Shown piece after piece: positions 1 to 12,215 of a DNA stretch of 64,000 bases. The position numbers and the translations under genes were made by a program. This DNA is from Pocillopora verrucosa (taxonomy: Eukaryota > Cnidaria > Anthozoa > Scleractinia > Pocilloporidae): assembly GCF_036669915.1 (NCBI RefSeq), contig NC_089315.1, forward strand, positions 3,512,953 to 3,576,952, in the 5' to 3' direction. Below the pieces are notes generated by a model. The model made no database searches. It saw only the letters and a list, made by a program, of their open reading frames with translations, and was not told the DNA's origin. The number at the start of each line of letters is the position of its first letter. Positions within the stretch are counted from its first letter, which is position 1.

Positions 1-387
1 AGCCATGGTGGTTATGGTAAAAAATGAGGCTGAAGCCAGCAGAAACGCAGAGAAATGATAAAATGTGAAAATAATGGGACAAAAGACATTGAAATTGTGG
101 TTTTCACTTGCCACCATTTTAAGCATCGTTGCGTTGATAACACCGAATGTTAACTGTGGAATCAACCCTACGGCAAGATCGGAGAAAGCAAGATTGATAA
201 ACAACTTCCTCAATGTGGATGGTATCGAAGAGGTTCTCCACAATGCACTAATGACAAGGAGGTTTCCAACGAGTGCCACGATCGAAAATGTCAAGTTTAA
301 AATGGTAAAGTTAAGCACGAACGTACCGTGAAAAATAACAAGTTCTTAGAATCTTTCAAGCTTCTGAGAACAAAAGGAGGAAACCAT
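1..387 (-). pseudogene. 5' part of a duplicated class A GPCR with a nonsense codon at position 14
   Basis: This is a near-identical copy of the 5' part of the intact receptor at 20235-21164: position 1 aligns with 20778 and no indels are needed up to the start codon at 385-387. The N-terminus, TM1, TM2 and the TM3 start are recognisable. Codon 14, CAA (Gln) in the intact gene, is TAA here (346-348 on the plus strand). No other stop occurs in the remaining codons to the window edge, and no methionine lies between the stop and TM1, so a normal receptor cannot be made from this start. Homology continues upstream of the start to about 727, so roughly 730 bp of the duplication are visible. The rest lies left of the window. 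The copy looks recent because only scattered substitutions separate the two. It lies antisense within an intron of the gene at 744-2604. Confidence 0.88.
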
Positions 388-743
388 GTTGAACTCAAGG
401 TAAACTTAACATGACTTTATGAACATGAAATATTAAAGGGAAAATACCTCATGTAAATATGAATTTATTTTAAAAAAATGACTGATATTTTAAATTGACT
501 TCTGCAGATGTTGCTTTACATATTTCATTCTATATTGCTACAGAACTCTTCCTTATCCGCCAAATTTGCTATGGTAAAGTATTTCGAGGAAATTCACAAG
601 AGAAATATTTTGAGTGTAGCTGAAAGTCCTAGCTCATAAAATAGTGGGTCAGTTTTATTTCTTATTTCTCATTTCTACCATAAATTTGTTCATTTTTTAA
701 TGACATTCATGCATTGAGGAAAATTAATGGCATTTAGCTGCAG

Positions 744-2604
744 ATTTAGTTGAATACCTTGAAACTGCAGTTAACAATTTCAGAAAGGTAGGTACTTAAT
801 AATATCAAATATAAACTGTTGTATTCCTTGTGTTTAGCCTTTGTAGTTTATTATCCAGATCGTACAACTGAGCGGTAAATAGCTAGTTTTGTAAAATCCC
901 TCATTTGAACTAATATTTATCTCAGAACGAGTATGCTTTATCGATATTGCCTTTTATTGTTTTACGTTTCAGAGTCAAGCATGTTTGATGCTCTTACAGT
1001 TGATGTCGCAAAAGGTTAATAGAGAGAAAATCACGGGTGATATTTGTTGACTCATTTGTCGTTTGTTGCTACTTTTCTTTTCCTTGCCTTATTATTCTTC
1101 GTTTATTTTTTCCTTCTTAGACTCCAGACCATTCCACTCTTATAAAAAATCTCGCTTCATCTATACAAACGACTTTGCACTCAGTAAGTACCTGTCATTT
1201 TTCATCGTCTGTGAAGCTAACAAAAGCATGGGAAAAGTTCAAGGAAAAGCAAATACGATAAAAACAAGAATAGTATACATTTCAAAAGGAAAACAACTTT
1301 CCCAAAGCAAAATTTCAAACAAACTTGCATCGTATAGTCCGATCGTCCAGTGGAGAGTTGCTGTGGGAAGGACTGTTGTCGTTAACTTTGACTGACTTTT
1401 CGACAACTCGAGCGGAGGTTATCGTCTTAGTCAAGGGACTCATTGTAGCTTGAATTTGATGATGAATTTCTTTACGGCTTTCGAAACTTTTGTTACTACT
1501 ACCTGATAACAATCCTGCTCAGGGCTATAATCAATCGGACAATCAGACTACACAATCACATGTTTTTCCCCGGTTCAAACCATTTACTGTTAGTAACTAC
1601 CAAGAAAACTTTTTTCTTTTCGTGCACCATTAGTTGACGTTATTTTATGTCAACTGTCGAAAACTACTTTATTCTCTTTCCAAGGTAATGACCAAGGTCG
1701 CTGAATCCGATTCAGATGTGAAGATAAGACATCTTCAGGAAATTCTTAAATTCACCACAAAGTTCATCAATGAAGTAAAAAATACGGAAGAGGTAGGATG
1801 TTCATGGTGTTTTGGCAAAGTGAAAGCTGGATAAATTCAATGTTGGAGTTTTCTTGATTTGATAAGCGATTGTGAAAATAGTTCCCTCTTTCCTCTTTGT
1901 TTACCTCTTGATTTTTCGAGCTAACGGCGTGTCATGCGAAACTCTTTGTAACTTGAAGGAGAATACAGAATATTCGTTCAGTAAACTAGATAAACGATAG
2001 TAAAGAATCAAAATGGAAGAAAGATGGCTTAGGATGGAGAAGGTTGACTTTCACATGTAGCTCGTTGTGTAGTTCTCATATTGTGATTAGAGGTAAATTG
2101 TATCTCGTTTCTTTTAGGCTGCAGCAGTATTACGGATAGATCAGCTCAAAGAAGGAGTGACGCGAATCCAGGGGAGTGCGTTAGCTAAAAAGTCCCCAGA
2201 CGTTAAGGGTGTTTGTAACCCAATCCTCTCTAACTTGTCACGGTAAGTTACCGGTGTAATGTTTGAATGATGAATGATGACAATAATTAAAGGTTACACA
2301 GATAGCTATCAGATAAAAATTGCCATTATAAACATGCGCAATCGACCTTTCTAGTATTAAACTTAGTCTTGATAGATTCTCTTAACATCTCATCGCTTAA
2401 TTTATTGAGAGGTAAAATTAGAAAATTTAAATTATGTTGACTTTCAGGTCGTCTTCTGAAAAAGAAACAAAAATGAATAACTCGAGAAGAAAACGAGAAG
2501 CAAATGGGCACATAAAAGACGAAACAAAAACCACCGGTGTTGGGGCTGAATCTAGTCCGATAGGAAAAGAAGGGAAGAAGAAACGAAAGAAGAAAAAAAT
2601 TTAA
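744..2604 (+). CDS. Last six exons of an unidentified multi-exon gene with a lysine-rich C-terminus
   Basis: Six exons join in one open frame: 744-787, 973-1014, 1121-1183, 1685-1792, 2118-2242 and 2448-2604 (TAA at 2602-2604). Acceptors follow pyrimidine-rich tracts ending in AG; donors are gtaggt, gttaat (weak), gtaagt, gtagga and gtaagt. Introns 2-4 are phase 0 and the last is phase 2. The visible part is about 179 residues: helical, leucine-rich segments resembling an armadillo/HEAT-type or otherwise all-helical region (DLVEYLETAV, LIKNLASSIQTTLHS, IRHLQEILKFTTKFINEV), then a charged tail ending KKKRKKKKI, which suggests nuclear or nucleolar location. I do not recognise the family; a nucleolar helical-repeat protein (for example MYBBP1A-like) is one guess without real support. 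Earlier exons must lie left of the window, because a GPCR copy fills the preceding intron. Exon 4 could also begin 12 bases later at a second AG. Confidence 0.75.
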
Positions 2605-2628
2605 GGGTAGATAGAAAACTCAAGCTGC

Positions 2629-2634
2629 AATAAA
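2629..2634 (+). promoter_or_regulatory. Polyadenylation signal AATAAA of the upstream gene
   Basis: A canonical AATAAA hexamer lies 25 bases after the stop codon of the six-exon gene at 744-2604 and in the same orientation, a normal place for an animal poly(A) signal. The 3' UTR would be very short. Confidence 0.5.
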
Positions 2635-2639
2635 TTGTC

Positions 2640-5450
2640 AATAAACTACACTTCATTTTTACCATTGAAAAAAGAAAACAGTAAAGAATATTTGAACCAG
2701 AATGGTTAGCATTGTTGAAGGTGTCACCTACCCACCCCACACCACCCCCCTCCCCTCCTTCACTACCATTAGATGATTAGATGATCGTCGCGAATTTTTC
2801 GTGAGTTTCCGAACATGGTCTTCAAACGCACAGAAGCTACTAAACGCGACAAACTTTGTCAAACAACGATTATTATTCTAATCTATTCTCGTTTATTTCA
2901 GTAGTTTTACAACTTATACAGAATAGCTAACAGGTTTAAATAGGACACAAATATTCGCAAAATGAAAAAGATGCAGTTGGAAGTGGCAGTCAAGACATGA
3001 CTTCTTTAACAATTTTGGAACACACAAAAAATTGGTAAAGTTAAATAAATTGCCAAATGAGTAAGACAATCAGTAGAGAATATATTAATAAAAGGATGAT
3101 GAGAGGGAATGGAGGAAATATGGCGCTCTGAAAGTCTTATCCTGATAAGCTTGTTACTTGGCAGGTTATCAAATCCAAAACTATATGTTTTAGTTTCGCA
3201 GAGAATCAAACAAATTTAAGCTACTGGAGATCTTAGTTCAACAAATGTCCTAGATGTATCATTTCTGACTGTCATTGGGTTCATGGTCGTGAGTGTGTTG
3301 TAAGGACGCTGGTAAATAAAACTCAAAGCTGTCTTGAAAACTTGAACACATTACCTAATACAGCAATTTTAACACGCTCTAGTATGCAAATTTTGGCGAT
3401 GACATAAATATCGCATGTATTAATTAAAGTTATACTTCCCTTCAATATGTAGATTACGAACAGCCTTCCTTTTTGGCAAAGTCTGACGCGCGAGAAAGAA
3501 AACATCAGCGAAAAAAAAATTGATGCTAACGCCCCGCACTAAACTCCGGGACTTTTCGTATTTCACACTTCCAGAAATTCGCGGAGAAGGATGGAAAATA
3601 ACTGGCTTCGAGTAGCTGCCAAATTCGAACAAGATGGAGTAGTTTTTATCAATTCAGAAGCAATCAGGCAAAGTTTGTTATCACGATTGCCGATGTGACG
3701 CTGGCCACAATTATACGTCGTTAAGGCACATTTTCCGAATCAGAAATCCTTTCATTAATGTTTTAACAAGGCTTGAGGCAAAGTAGAAGTTGATCTTAGT
3801 TGATCTGAAAATACCCGGTAAATAATCGTAAGTGTGCACATCGTTAATTAATCCATTCTCGTGGATGGGTGCATTCTGTTCGCTGCCCAAAAGAATTAGA
3901 TACCCGCAAAAAGCTTTCAACTTACTTTGAAATAATAGCCAAACGCACAGCTTGTGTTCGGATCTAATCAAGTACTGTCAATTCATTATCAATGCCTTTG
4001 ACGCAAATGGTTGATTCAATCGATGGTTACTTAAGCTTTGCATATTTTGCAAATCATGGTGTTCGGGGCAAGAAACATTTCACCTTTAAATCATAGAAAA
4101 CCTCAAAATTATGATAAACGGGGTATTTCAGATTTATTTGTTTTTCTTTGATCTCTCTTCACTTTCAGCTGAGCGTTTGCAGCGCAAAATTTTGGCCGTA
4201 GAAACATCCTTGTGGTTGATAAAAGCACTGCACATAACTGGCATATGCAAAACTTGGCAGCCATCAGTTTAACATTTTGGGTTATCTTGAAAGCCTTTCT
4301 AAAGATGAGGGTCTCGATGGGGTTAACCAGTTGCTGCAAAACGGCAAAAAAATTAGCCGTAAAATTTAGTACATTTTTACCATCGGTGGAAAAAAATTAA
4401 CTGTAGAATTTTTTTCAGTGGTAAAACGGCCAAAATATCAACCGTAAGCCGTCGATGCAAACATCCCATCGAGACCCTGGTACATGGAAAGGAGCCAAGA
4501 GAAAATTAAGGAACGTTATTTTCTCTGGCTGGAACTCATTACCCTGATATGGATTCGCATTTTTTTTTACATAAAAGAAATGTTGTAACACTACAGACCA
4601 TCAAGAAGCTTAAGATCTTTATCTAAGAGGCTACCCCTCCCCCCATCCCCCTGGCCCCCGCACGGTGATGAACAATAAGCGGTACCTTAAAAAGGTTGGT
4701 TGTGAAAGAACTTGCACGTTAATCATATTTGATTCAGGCAATAATAAGTGGTTTGCCTAGGAGAAAGTTTTATTTTCTAATGGCGAGGGCTAATGTTTAC
4801 GCAAAGAACTGAGAGCATATATTTATGAATAAACGTCATAAGAATTTCCTGAGGTACTTTTCCCACTTATTGGCTTCCTCTGAAGCAACTGTTTCTGTAA
4901 GCTGAGGACAGTTTTATTCTCCATTCAGTCTAGACCAAAGGCTAACTAGCTCTACGCTAACTGACTTGCTGCTTTGTTATTTTTAGGACAGAAGACAGAG
5001 TAATCACTTTGTTACTATTGCTTTTTTAGCAAATAAGAGATTTTAATGAAAATGTAAATTCCTTTGTAAGACTACCTTTAATCGTTGCTTCGGTTTCCAG
5101 GGAAGCCTGGTAAAAATAAAAGATTATAAACCTCGCTGTTTTCATAGTATTTATTTTTCCTCAATCGAAATAACCTTCAATAGGAAGGTTGTAAAGAATT
5201 GTAGTTTTAATAGCCAATTATAGCGAGTGCCATTTCTAAAATTTTTTTTCAGCCTATTCCCCTGCCCAATGTACAATTGTGACTTGTTCAAATTATGCCT
5301 TTGAAATTTCAAGTTCATTACTTAATCATGAAAGAGCAATTTTTTCCCTGACAAGTTATCCAACCTATGAATATAAATATTTAATGTTTTTAGTTTCGGT
5401 CATTTGGGCCACGACTCTAAACCGCGCAAATACACAAAACCGTAAGCTGA
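2640..5450. other. Intergenic region, mostly without recognisable features
   Basis: Only short open frames without codon structure or homology occur here. A C-rich tract lies near 2733-2760. A small terminal-inverted-repeat element is described separately at 4308-4478. The final few hundred bases are the 5' flank of the receptor at 5452; I see no reliable promoter motif there. Confidence 0.6.
4308..4478. mobile_element. MITE-like element with agggtctcgatggg inverted ends
   Basis: The left end agggtctcgatgggg (4308-4322) is matched by its reverse complement cccatcgagaccct at 4465-4478. The interior holds repeated 'gccgtaaaa' and 'ggcaaaaaaa' motifs but no coding frame. A related element at 34354-34566 has the same arrangement with ends gagggtctcagtggggt, and a decayed relative lies near 9304-9420. 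Length and lack of coding capacity fit a non-autonomous DNA transposon. No clear target-site duplication is visible. Confidence 0.65.
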
Positions 5451-5451
5451 T

Positions 5452-6390
5452 ATGGCGGCCACGCTGTGTCTTCGGAAATTGAAGGAAAATGCAATCCTAG
5501 TCCAGTTTCAAGGGAATCTAACTTTGATAGCCTGTGTTTTGAACTTGACATTTTCGATTATTGCAACAGTTGGAAACCTACTTGTTATTCGCGCTCTGTG
5601 GAAAGCTTCCACGATACCTGTTAATGTAAAGAAGCTCTTCCTTAATCTTGCGGTCTCTGATCTTGCCGTTGGGCTGATAGCGCAATTAATGTTCGGAATT
5701 ATCATGGCGATAATGTTGGATCTGTCAACCAGTGGGAGCAACAGCTTTGAATTTTTATGTCCAACGATTCTCTCTGTGTCTTATTTCTTTATTTTCCTCC
5801 TCACTTCTGCATCCTTCCTCACAGTCACCATCATTGCCGTCGACAGGGTTTTAGCCATCTTTCTCCATCTTCGGTATCAAGAACTTGTTACTTCCAAATG
5901 CATTGCTGTTCTGTTAGCACCTTTATGGTTGTCAAGTTTTTTGGCGGCCTTTGTATACATTTATTTTCCTAACCAAAATAACATTGTAGTTGTGACCGTT
6001 GAATTTATTGGACTCCTGGTCACAACCACGGGCTATGTCCGTATTTATAAAGTTGTAAAATATCATAGGAATCAAATACAAATCCAGACGCTGGCGCAAC
6101 AGCAAAATAATCAAGAAAACTTGGTTCTTCGACAAAGAAAGTCGACCATTAGCGCCATGTTTGTTCACATCTTTTTTCTAATGTGTTTTTTTCCAAATCT
6201 TTGTTGTATAATTCTGCTGAGAGCAAGTGGTTTTCGTTTATCGTTTCTGGCCGTCAATCATGTCTCAGGATTTCTCGTACTTCTAAATTCTTCATTGAAT
6301 CCTGTGGTTTATTGCTGGAGATATCGGGAGATTCGTGAAATCGTAAAATCTTCACTGAAAAAGGGAATCGCTTGGTTAAATCCGCTGTAA
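5452..6390 (+). CDS. Class A (rhodopsin-family) GPCR, MECA/melanocortin-like, intact
   Basis: A single-exon 312-residue seven-transmembrane receptor. Landmarks: N-terminal Cys6-x2-Lys-Leu; Gly41-Asn42 in TM1 (N1.50); LAVSD in TM2 with Asp70 (D2.50); Cys103 just before TM3; DRV at 131-133 followed by LAIFLHLRYQELVT; Trp159 in TM4; Tyr199 in TM5; CFFP 245-248 in TM6 in place of CWxP; NPVVY 283-287 in TM7; and a basic helix-8 region. The second extracellular loop is very short and has no cysteine, and TM5 lacks the usual proline, both typical of melanocortin/EDG/cannabinoid/adenosine receptors. It should act at the plasma membrane through G proteins; the ligand is unknown. The start is supported because the other cluster members also begin 5 residues before the conserved cysteine. 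It is one of only two plus-strand receptors in the cluster. Confidence 0.93.
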   Translation: MAATLCLRKLKENAILVQFQGNLTLIACVLNLTFSIIATVGNLLVIRALWKASTIPVNVKKLFLNLAVSDLAVGLIAQLMFGIIMAIMLDLSTSGSNSFEFLCPTILSVSYFFIFLLTSASFLTVTIIAVDRVLAIFLHLRYQELVTSKCIAVLLAPLWLSSFLAAFVYIYFPNQNNIVVVTVEFIGLLVTTTGYVRIYKVVKYHRNQIQIQTLAQQQNNQENLVLRQRKSTISAMFVHIFFLMCFFPNLCCIILLRASGFRLSFLAVNHVSGFLVLLNSSLNPVVYCWRYREIREIVKSSLKKGIAWLNPL

Positions 6391-9300
6391 GATGGAAGGC
6401 GACTATTTATGAAAGGAAAAACGCCTGGAGACAACTCATATTGGTGCTTAATACAGCTGACTGTCTCTGAGTGATATACTGTTAAATATTGTCTGCTCGC
6501 ATTAGTTTTTCTAGTAAGTAATTTAGGAGGTATCTGGGATATTTGCGATAAAACAAGAGAAGAAAAATTTTTAAAAAAACTTTTTTGTTGTTTTACATCC
6601 AAACGAAGACACAACTGAATCTAGCAAAAGACTAATTGGTCACGTATACGCCAAGCAAAAGTTCACAAGCTGTTGGCTGCAGTCCTAAGAGTGTATGTAT
6701 TTTGTACAGCTGTTAATACCATTTTTTAACAGAAGACACGCTTTCTCTAAATATTTAAGCTCAGTTTACCAGGAGCTTCATTATTAAGCCTTGGAACTTT
6801 AAGCAAATAAAATTTAGGTAGAGAGACAGCTGAGGCACTATATCCCTGTCACAAAAAAATCAGACTGCGTTGTGTGCGTTGCAACGATGAAAGATTTTAA
6901 GGTTACAGAGTAAATGCAAAAGTGTCGTGTAACAAAAGTTTTTGTTTGATTTTAATGCTGTCACGTGACGTTATCAAAATAAATATAAGGAATTATCAAT
7001 CCTTTTAAGATTTGAGTTTAGTTAGTTATTACAACAGCTAAAGACTTATCTTTCTACTAATTTTCTGTTTGATAGGGTTTTTCTTCTTGTGATAAAGCAA
7101 GGTTGAATTTCTAAGCTTTTGCATGATACATTATTGAAACATAGGCATGCTATGCATGCAAGAGTCAATTTTTTGGGGGTGGGTGGATTAATTGAAACAT
7201 TGTAAGTGATGTCTACATTTTTACGAACGGAAAGGGTATTAACGCGGAAAAGAACGAAAATGTCGAATTAACTCACATACAGGTATTTTGTGATCGATTG
7301 TGTGTGTTGTGCAAATAACTGTAACTAAAAATAAACTGTGCAGACTGAGAATTTTTCAAGTCTGGTGAGTGATAAAGCGTGAGCGTCATGCAATCGCTTT
7401 TCCACGATCAGCTTTCATGATGATTTGGTCTATTGTGGAATATTCCTGACCCATTTCTTGATGAAAATCGTTCTTAATACAATTTCAAGCCTTCATATAG
7501 TCTCCTCACTTTTCGCGCGAGTTGGTTGGTGTGATGTCTGTACAGATTTTACCAACTTAATGAAAGTAGATATAGATGTAAATGAGATGTCACTATTGAA
7601 TATTTAACACGCGCAATATTCGAGAAACAATTGACACCGTTGCACGTGATCCGTATTATCATCTTTTTAAGCAGTATGTGTTTATTTTGTTGACAAAAAT
7701 GCGCACCGAGACCAAAACTGTTCCCTCGACTTGAAATATTTTCAACTTCAGTAGATCACATTATATTAATTCACCGCCGTAAATCATTCATTCCAGATAA
7801 CAGAATCAAATAAACATGGCCAAACATAGACGACTCCACAAGATCACTTTCTCCAGGCATCGAAAACATTTTCATTCGTCCAGTGTTCTCAAAATTACGC
7901 TCGAAACAGCCAAACAATTTCCCTCAACAGCCAAGGACACAAAATCCACCTTGCAACACACTTGCAACTATTCAAACTTCTAACATCGAAAGACCCGATC
8001 CAAGAGTAACACACCACGATGTTTACCACAAAATGGACGGCAACCAAACCACCAAAGAGAAAACTCAGCCATCTTTCGTAGAAAAATCGTTGAATTTAAT
8101 AAAAACACCTCTTAACATTGCGTATCAATCAAACACGATGTCACTCGTGGTGACAAAGCTTCCTAGGAGCCACACAAAATCGTCCATAGTTTTATTTAAT
8201 CAGACATTCATCTAGAGATAGCACCGAGCAAACCAATCCAGAATAATATAATCGGCACACTCAACAAATCATGAATCTTGCAACACAGCTTGCCGTTAAA
8301 GAACTGCTCAAATCAAAATGTTTGGTGCAATTCAACAACACCTCAAACAATATTTGAGTCAAAATTTTTCCACACTCTCGTCGTGAAGGAATAATAACCA
8401 TGATCGTGCTACAGAGCACAGAACTCCATTTTCTCTCGAACAACTATCCACTATTTTCACAGCAAGAGTAACACGTTTGCTATAGATAATCTGATATCTT
8501 TCATCTGTCCAGTAGTATCGCATTTCTCATGAAATCCGGTAAAATACACGTTAAAACAAGGCCGAAAAGCCAACATTTCTCATTCTAAAAGAAGATTTCA
8601 TTTTACGAACCGCTCTCTCCGAATCCCGTATTACCTCGTTGAAATTTGAACACCTCTCAAACCAAAGAACAAAAACGACGCTCTTATTAGTGCGAGATAC
8701 ATACCCTTATGCGGCGATCTGATTGGTGCGAGCAACATACCGGTCTCTGTACGCTAACATAGATGTTATTTAATTTTTTTTAAATAACTCAAAAATGCTC
8801 TCACGTAAGTTAAAAAAAAGTGACTTATCCGCTGAGACTTCCCAATCTGAATAGTCCTTGTAAGAGAATAAGCACTCACATAGATGCTCATGAGCCCTCA
8901 GAAGACGAACACAGGCTGTTTAAAGAAAAACTCGATGACGCTCCCTACCGCCACATTTGTGCCCCTCCAGGGATGTTGTCTCCGTACAAAGCTTACGGCA
9001 TGAAATATCGTACTGACCTGAATCTTTGCCAGACGTTTTGAATATTCATCTTCTCTTACCTCTTTGATGTTTGACTTAATTTTTTGAATGGTTTTGATGA
9101 TGGTGTGACCGTGAAACCGACAATAGTTGACTTAAAGTCTCGTTAAAAGAAAAGGATGAAAACATGAACACATCACATGGCTGGTGTGCCTGCTAAGAGA
9201 AGAAAACGTTTGGTTGGAAAATGCGCCATGATTCGTCAACTGTTAAAACAGACAATGATTTTGAATTATCCATACAGCTTTGCTTTAGAGGTAATTTCTT

Positions 9301-11425
9301 GTTAGAGGGTCCATTATGTTAACCGCTTGCAGAAAAACGGCAAAAACATTTAGCCGTTTGGCGTAAATATCGAGAAATTTTAACTGTTCGGTTAATGTCA
9401 TTTTTTTTTCTTAAGCTGTCTGATCTCCAGGGAATATTAGGAGGGTCAGAGTGAGGCGATTGCTTCTAAGGCTAAAGGTGCATGAAAGGAACTGGACACA
9501 CATGGGATGTTCACAAGTGCAAAAATCTCGATCCTTGATTGGTCAAATATAGATCCTTTTAGATCTCTGAAAACTACCGGAATGATTAAAAAAAAAATTA
9601 ACAAAAAAAAATAACAAAAGCCTTGGAGCAGTGAGTAACTACAGACTAGGAAGAGAACCCTCCATCACTTCCAGCTGGAATCCGATGAGCTCCTGCATGT
9701 CATCTAATATTTTATGAACTCACTGCCATCTTCGTTTTCAAATATTACGCGTCTCTGTGGTTTGATCCACTTCTTTCTTTAGTCAGTTATAATCTGAAAT
9801 TTCTGGAATACATATGGAAAGGTTAAAGAAAACCTCTTCGCCCGAAGGGATCCATCCACCATTTTTCTAAAGCTTAGCAAAATGCTTCCCAAAAGAACCC
9901 GAATGATTTGGGACTGTTATTACGGCCAAAACAATTTTTGAGCAGGTACATGGTACAGAAAGCAGAGGTAAAGCAAATTAAAGAGAGAGGGGATTCACCG
10001 AAATACTTTTATTTGCCAAATGATAAAGTTGATTTAAACGGCTTCCAAACAAACTTTGAAGCTTTTATTTCACAAGTAACTTGTCACGACCTGACACCTG
10101 GCAATAGGAGAGCACGTTAGAAAGGAAAACGTGTGTACACTTTTAAAAAGAAAAGAAAAAACAAACAACGGCAAGGTAAATGACTGTGGCGATAATTTTT
10201 TCCTCCGGTCTGTCAGAAAATGTCACGGAAAGTGATTGTAAATAAAAACATATGATTTGAAGTTATGAGGGTTTGCCCAGCTGTTTGCTGAAATGGCTTG
10301 TGTAAATCTGGTCTTTCCTCCACAAAAAAACTAAAGTCAAATGAATCTCTTCAACTAGACACAAGGGGATTGAATGCAGCTTCTTATCATTGAAATCCTT
10401 TGGTTTCTATTGCGCAATTTGCCATACAAATGTCCAAATTCAACGGACTTGCCAAGAGTTTTAACGAAATTGTGATTATAGTAGAACTCAAAACTTAGCT
10501 CACCGCTTTACAACGAACAAATTGTTTGGGAGAGTTTAAATAAATGAAAACTCCATTGATTAATCCAATTGCAAACAAATACACCGCTCTTTAACTTTCC
10601 GAGTTACCCTTTGTAAAGGATTAAAATTAGCTACGAATGGTTTTTTAGGCGACTTTTCAACCCATTTAATGACATTTTGCGACCACAAATTCATTTCGAA
10701 ACCAATTTTTTTTATTGCAACCAAAGTGATTCGAGAAAGAGAAAAGAGAGGGAGCAACTCTAGAATACTCTTCCACTTTGGTCCACCTCATTTACATGTG
10801 TCTGGAGGCTTTGAAGTTCGAGGCATAAAACAATAAACGTTATTCTTTCTCAATGACATGTAAATGAGTGGCAGGGTATTCTGTAGTCGAGACAAAGGGA
10901 GGATTGATAAGACATTTATGATCTCGAGGTCGTGACTGATGTCTTTGTTTTGAAAGTACTGCCGGAAAAACGAAATGTATTTATGAAAAATGACAACGAA
11001 GCCAAGGATGTACTCGGCGACTCACGAAAGCGTTACCGTGCCCGTGGGAAGAGATAAGAAAATCCGGACCGCGAAAAGAACCAATCAGTTTTCAGGATTC
11101 GTTACTATGCCCTCTGAGGAAAAAAAAGATCACACTCCACATATTTTGATATCAGCGACGGGAGCGGATTTGGAAAAATATTATTATTTCTGGAGAGAAC
11201 GATAAAGCAAAACCTCCAAAACAATCAAAGGAAGGCATGAGGCGATGCCAGCTGTTCATTATTCCTAAAACTACTTTGTTGTTGTGAGATAGAGGGGGTT
11301 CCGTCTTAATCTTATTTTCTGTACTAGATGCTGCAGTTGACTTGCTCTCTCACTTTGTTTGCAAAGAAGTATGCCCCCTATGTTCTGCCATTCGTAAAAC
11401 TCCTTTCCCCCAAGAATCTAATTTT
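6391..11425. other. Intergenic region with no convincing gene
   Basis: Five kilobases of AT-rich sequence. Open frames at 7883-8215, 8820-9041, 9908-10120 and 10990-11205 (plus strand) are short, have no recognised domain, and cannot be joined by good splice sites into one frame. An isolated exon cannot be excluded for 8820-9041 (acidic, proline-containing) or 10990-11205 (basic). A degraded relative of the 4308 MITE lies at about 9304-9420. Confidence 0.5.
9304..9420. mobile_element. Degraded relative of the agggtctc MITE family
   Basis: The stretch begins agagggtccattatgttaac and continues with 'ttgcagaaaaacggcaaaaac' and 'agccgt', paralleling the left half of the element at 4308-4478 ('ttgctgcaaaacggcaaaaaa', 'agccgt'). 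The right terminal repeat is not recognisable. This is a similarity judged by eye. Confidence 0.4.
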
Positions 11426-11429
11426 TAGT

Positions 11430-12215
11430 TGCAGTTTAATTCGAAATGCCTTCTTCAGTGTTCTCTTAATTTTTTGGCGAATCTCTTTGTATCGCTAGCA
11501 ATAAATCAAATGATTCAATGATGAGTTGAGAAAAACTAAGAATGCAGCGAAACGATTAGCTACTTTGAAGGACAACGAAAATTTGAAATTTTACAGTGAA
11601 TATACTTGGAACATAACAAACATTAACAAAAACTGCAAACACGAGGAAAGCAATCAAAAATGACTTTTTCTCTCGAAAAAATCTTGTGGTGTTTTGCCTA
11701 TACAACTGACGTTGGCTTTGTATCTGATTTTGATCATTTCTTGTAACCTTGAAAATGTGAGTGCATGCCATGGAGTTTACAAGCAGTTCAAGAAAACCCC
11801 ATGGCAACAAGTACGACGGGATTTTGTTGCGGCGCTAAAATGAAAATGAAAGCAGAAACACAACTTGTCAACCATAACGATGCCTAAACTACAGCAACAC
11901 GGCGAGGAGTGACCAGTTCGAGATATATGAAGTGGAGGTAAATGGCCAGAAATCTATCCTATGCAATAGCTGTTATGGTAAGAAATGATGCAGAAGCCGG
12001 TAGAGCTAAGCTGAAAAGATACATTGTGTAAATGGACGGACAGAAGATTTCAAAATCGGAGTAACCTACCTGGTGACATGACAGCAGTGATAACACCTTT
12101 CGTTGATTGTGGAACCAATCCCACGGCAAGATCAGGGGTTGATTGCGATTTCAACAGAAAAATGAAGGATATAGGAGAAGTTCCTGTGTAATGGAGTTAG
12201 CTCTTAATTGTCCTC
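11430..12215 (-). pseudogene. Decayed class A GPCR of the local cluster
   Basis: Read on the minus strand, pieces of a cluster-type receptor appear in the right order but in different frames. A TM2 trace (TPDLAVGLVPQ) lies near 12120-12150. The TM3/ICL2 region, corresponding to DRFLAI-LHLRY, lies near 11930-11970. TM5 through TM6 (HIFKVTRNDQNQIQSQ, FFREKKSFLIAF, VCYVPS) is open at 11556-11810. The TM7/helix-8 region lies at about 11450-11550. Stops and frameshifts separate these blocks, and the N-terminus before TM2 is largely lost. The closest pattern is the receptor at 20235-21164, but the copy is much older than the one at 1-387. Confidence 0.8.

Noticed and set aside
65-331. Plus-strand open frame of 88 codons, with a twin at 20851-21108
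   Set aside because: Both are antisense shadows of the same part of the minus-strand receptor; their similarity reflects the duplication.
1063-1395. Plus-strand frame of 110 codons
   Set aside because: It runs across an exon (1121-1183) in the wrong frame and through introns of the six-exon gene.
5508-6168. Several frames of 70-78 codons on either strand within the first intact receptor
   Set aside because: Shadows of the receptor coding sequence.
7883-8215. Plus-strand Pro/Gln/Thr-rich frame of 110 codons
   Set aside because: Composition follows a local A/C-rich stretch; no homology and no splice context.
10881-11030. A 48-codon plus frame ending SRKRYRARGKR, suggestive of a basic peptide or neuropeptide end
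   Set aside because: Starts right after a stop without methionine or signal peptide and overlaps another open frame; too short to support.
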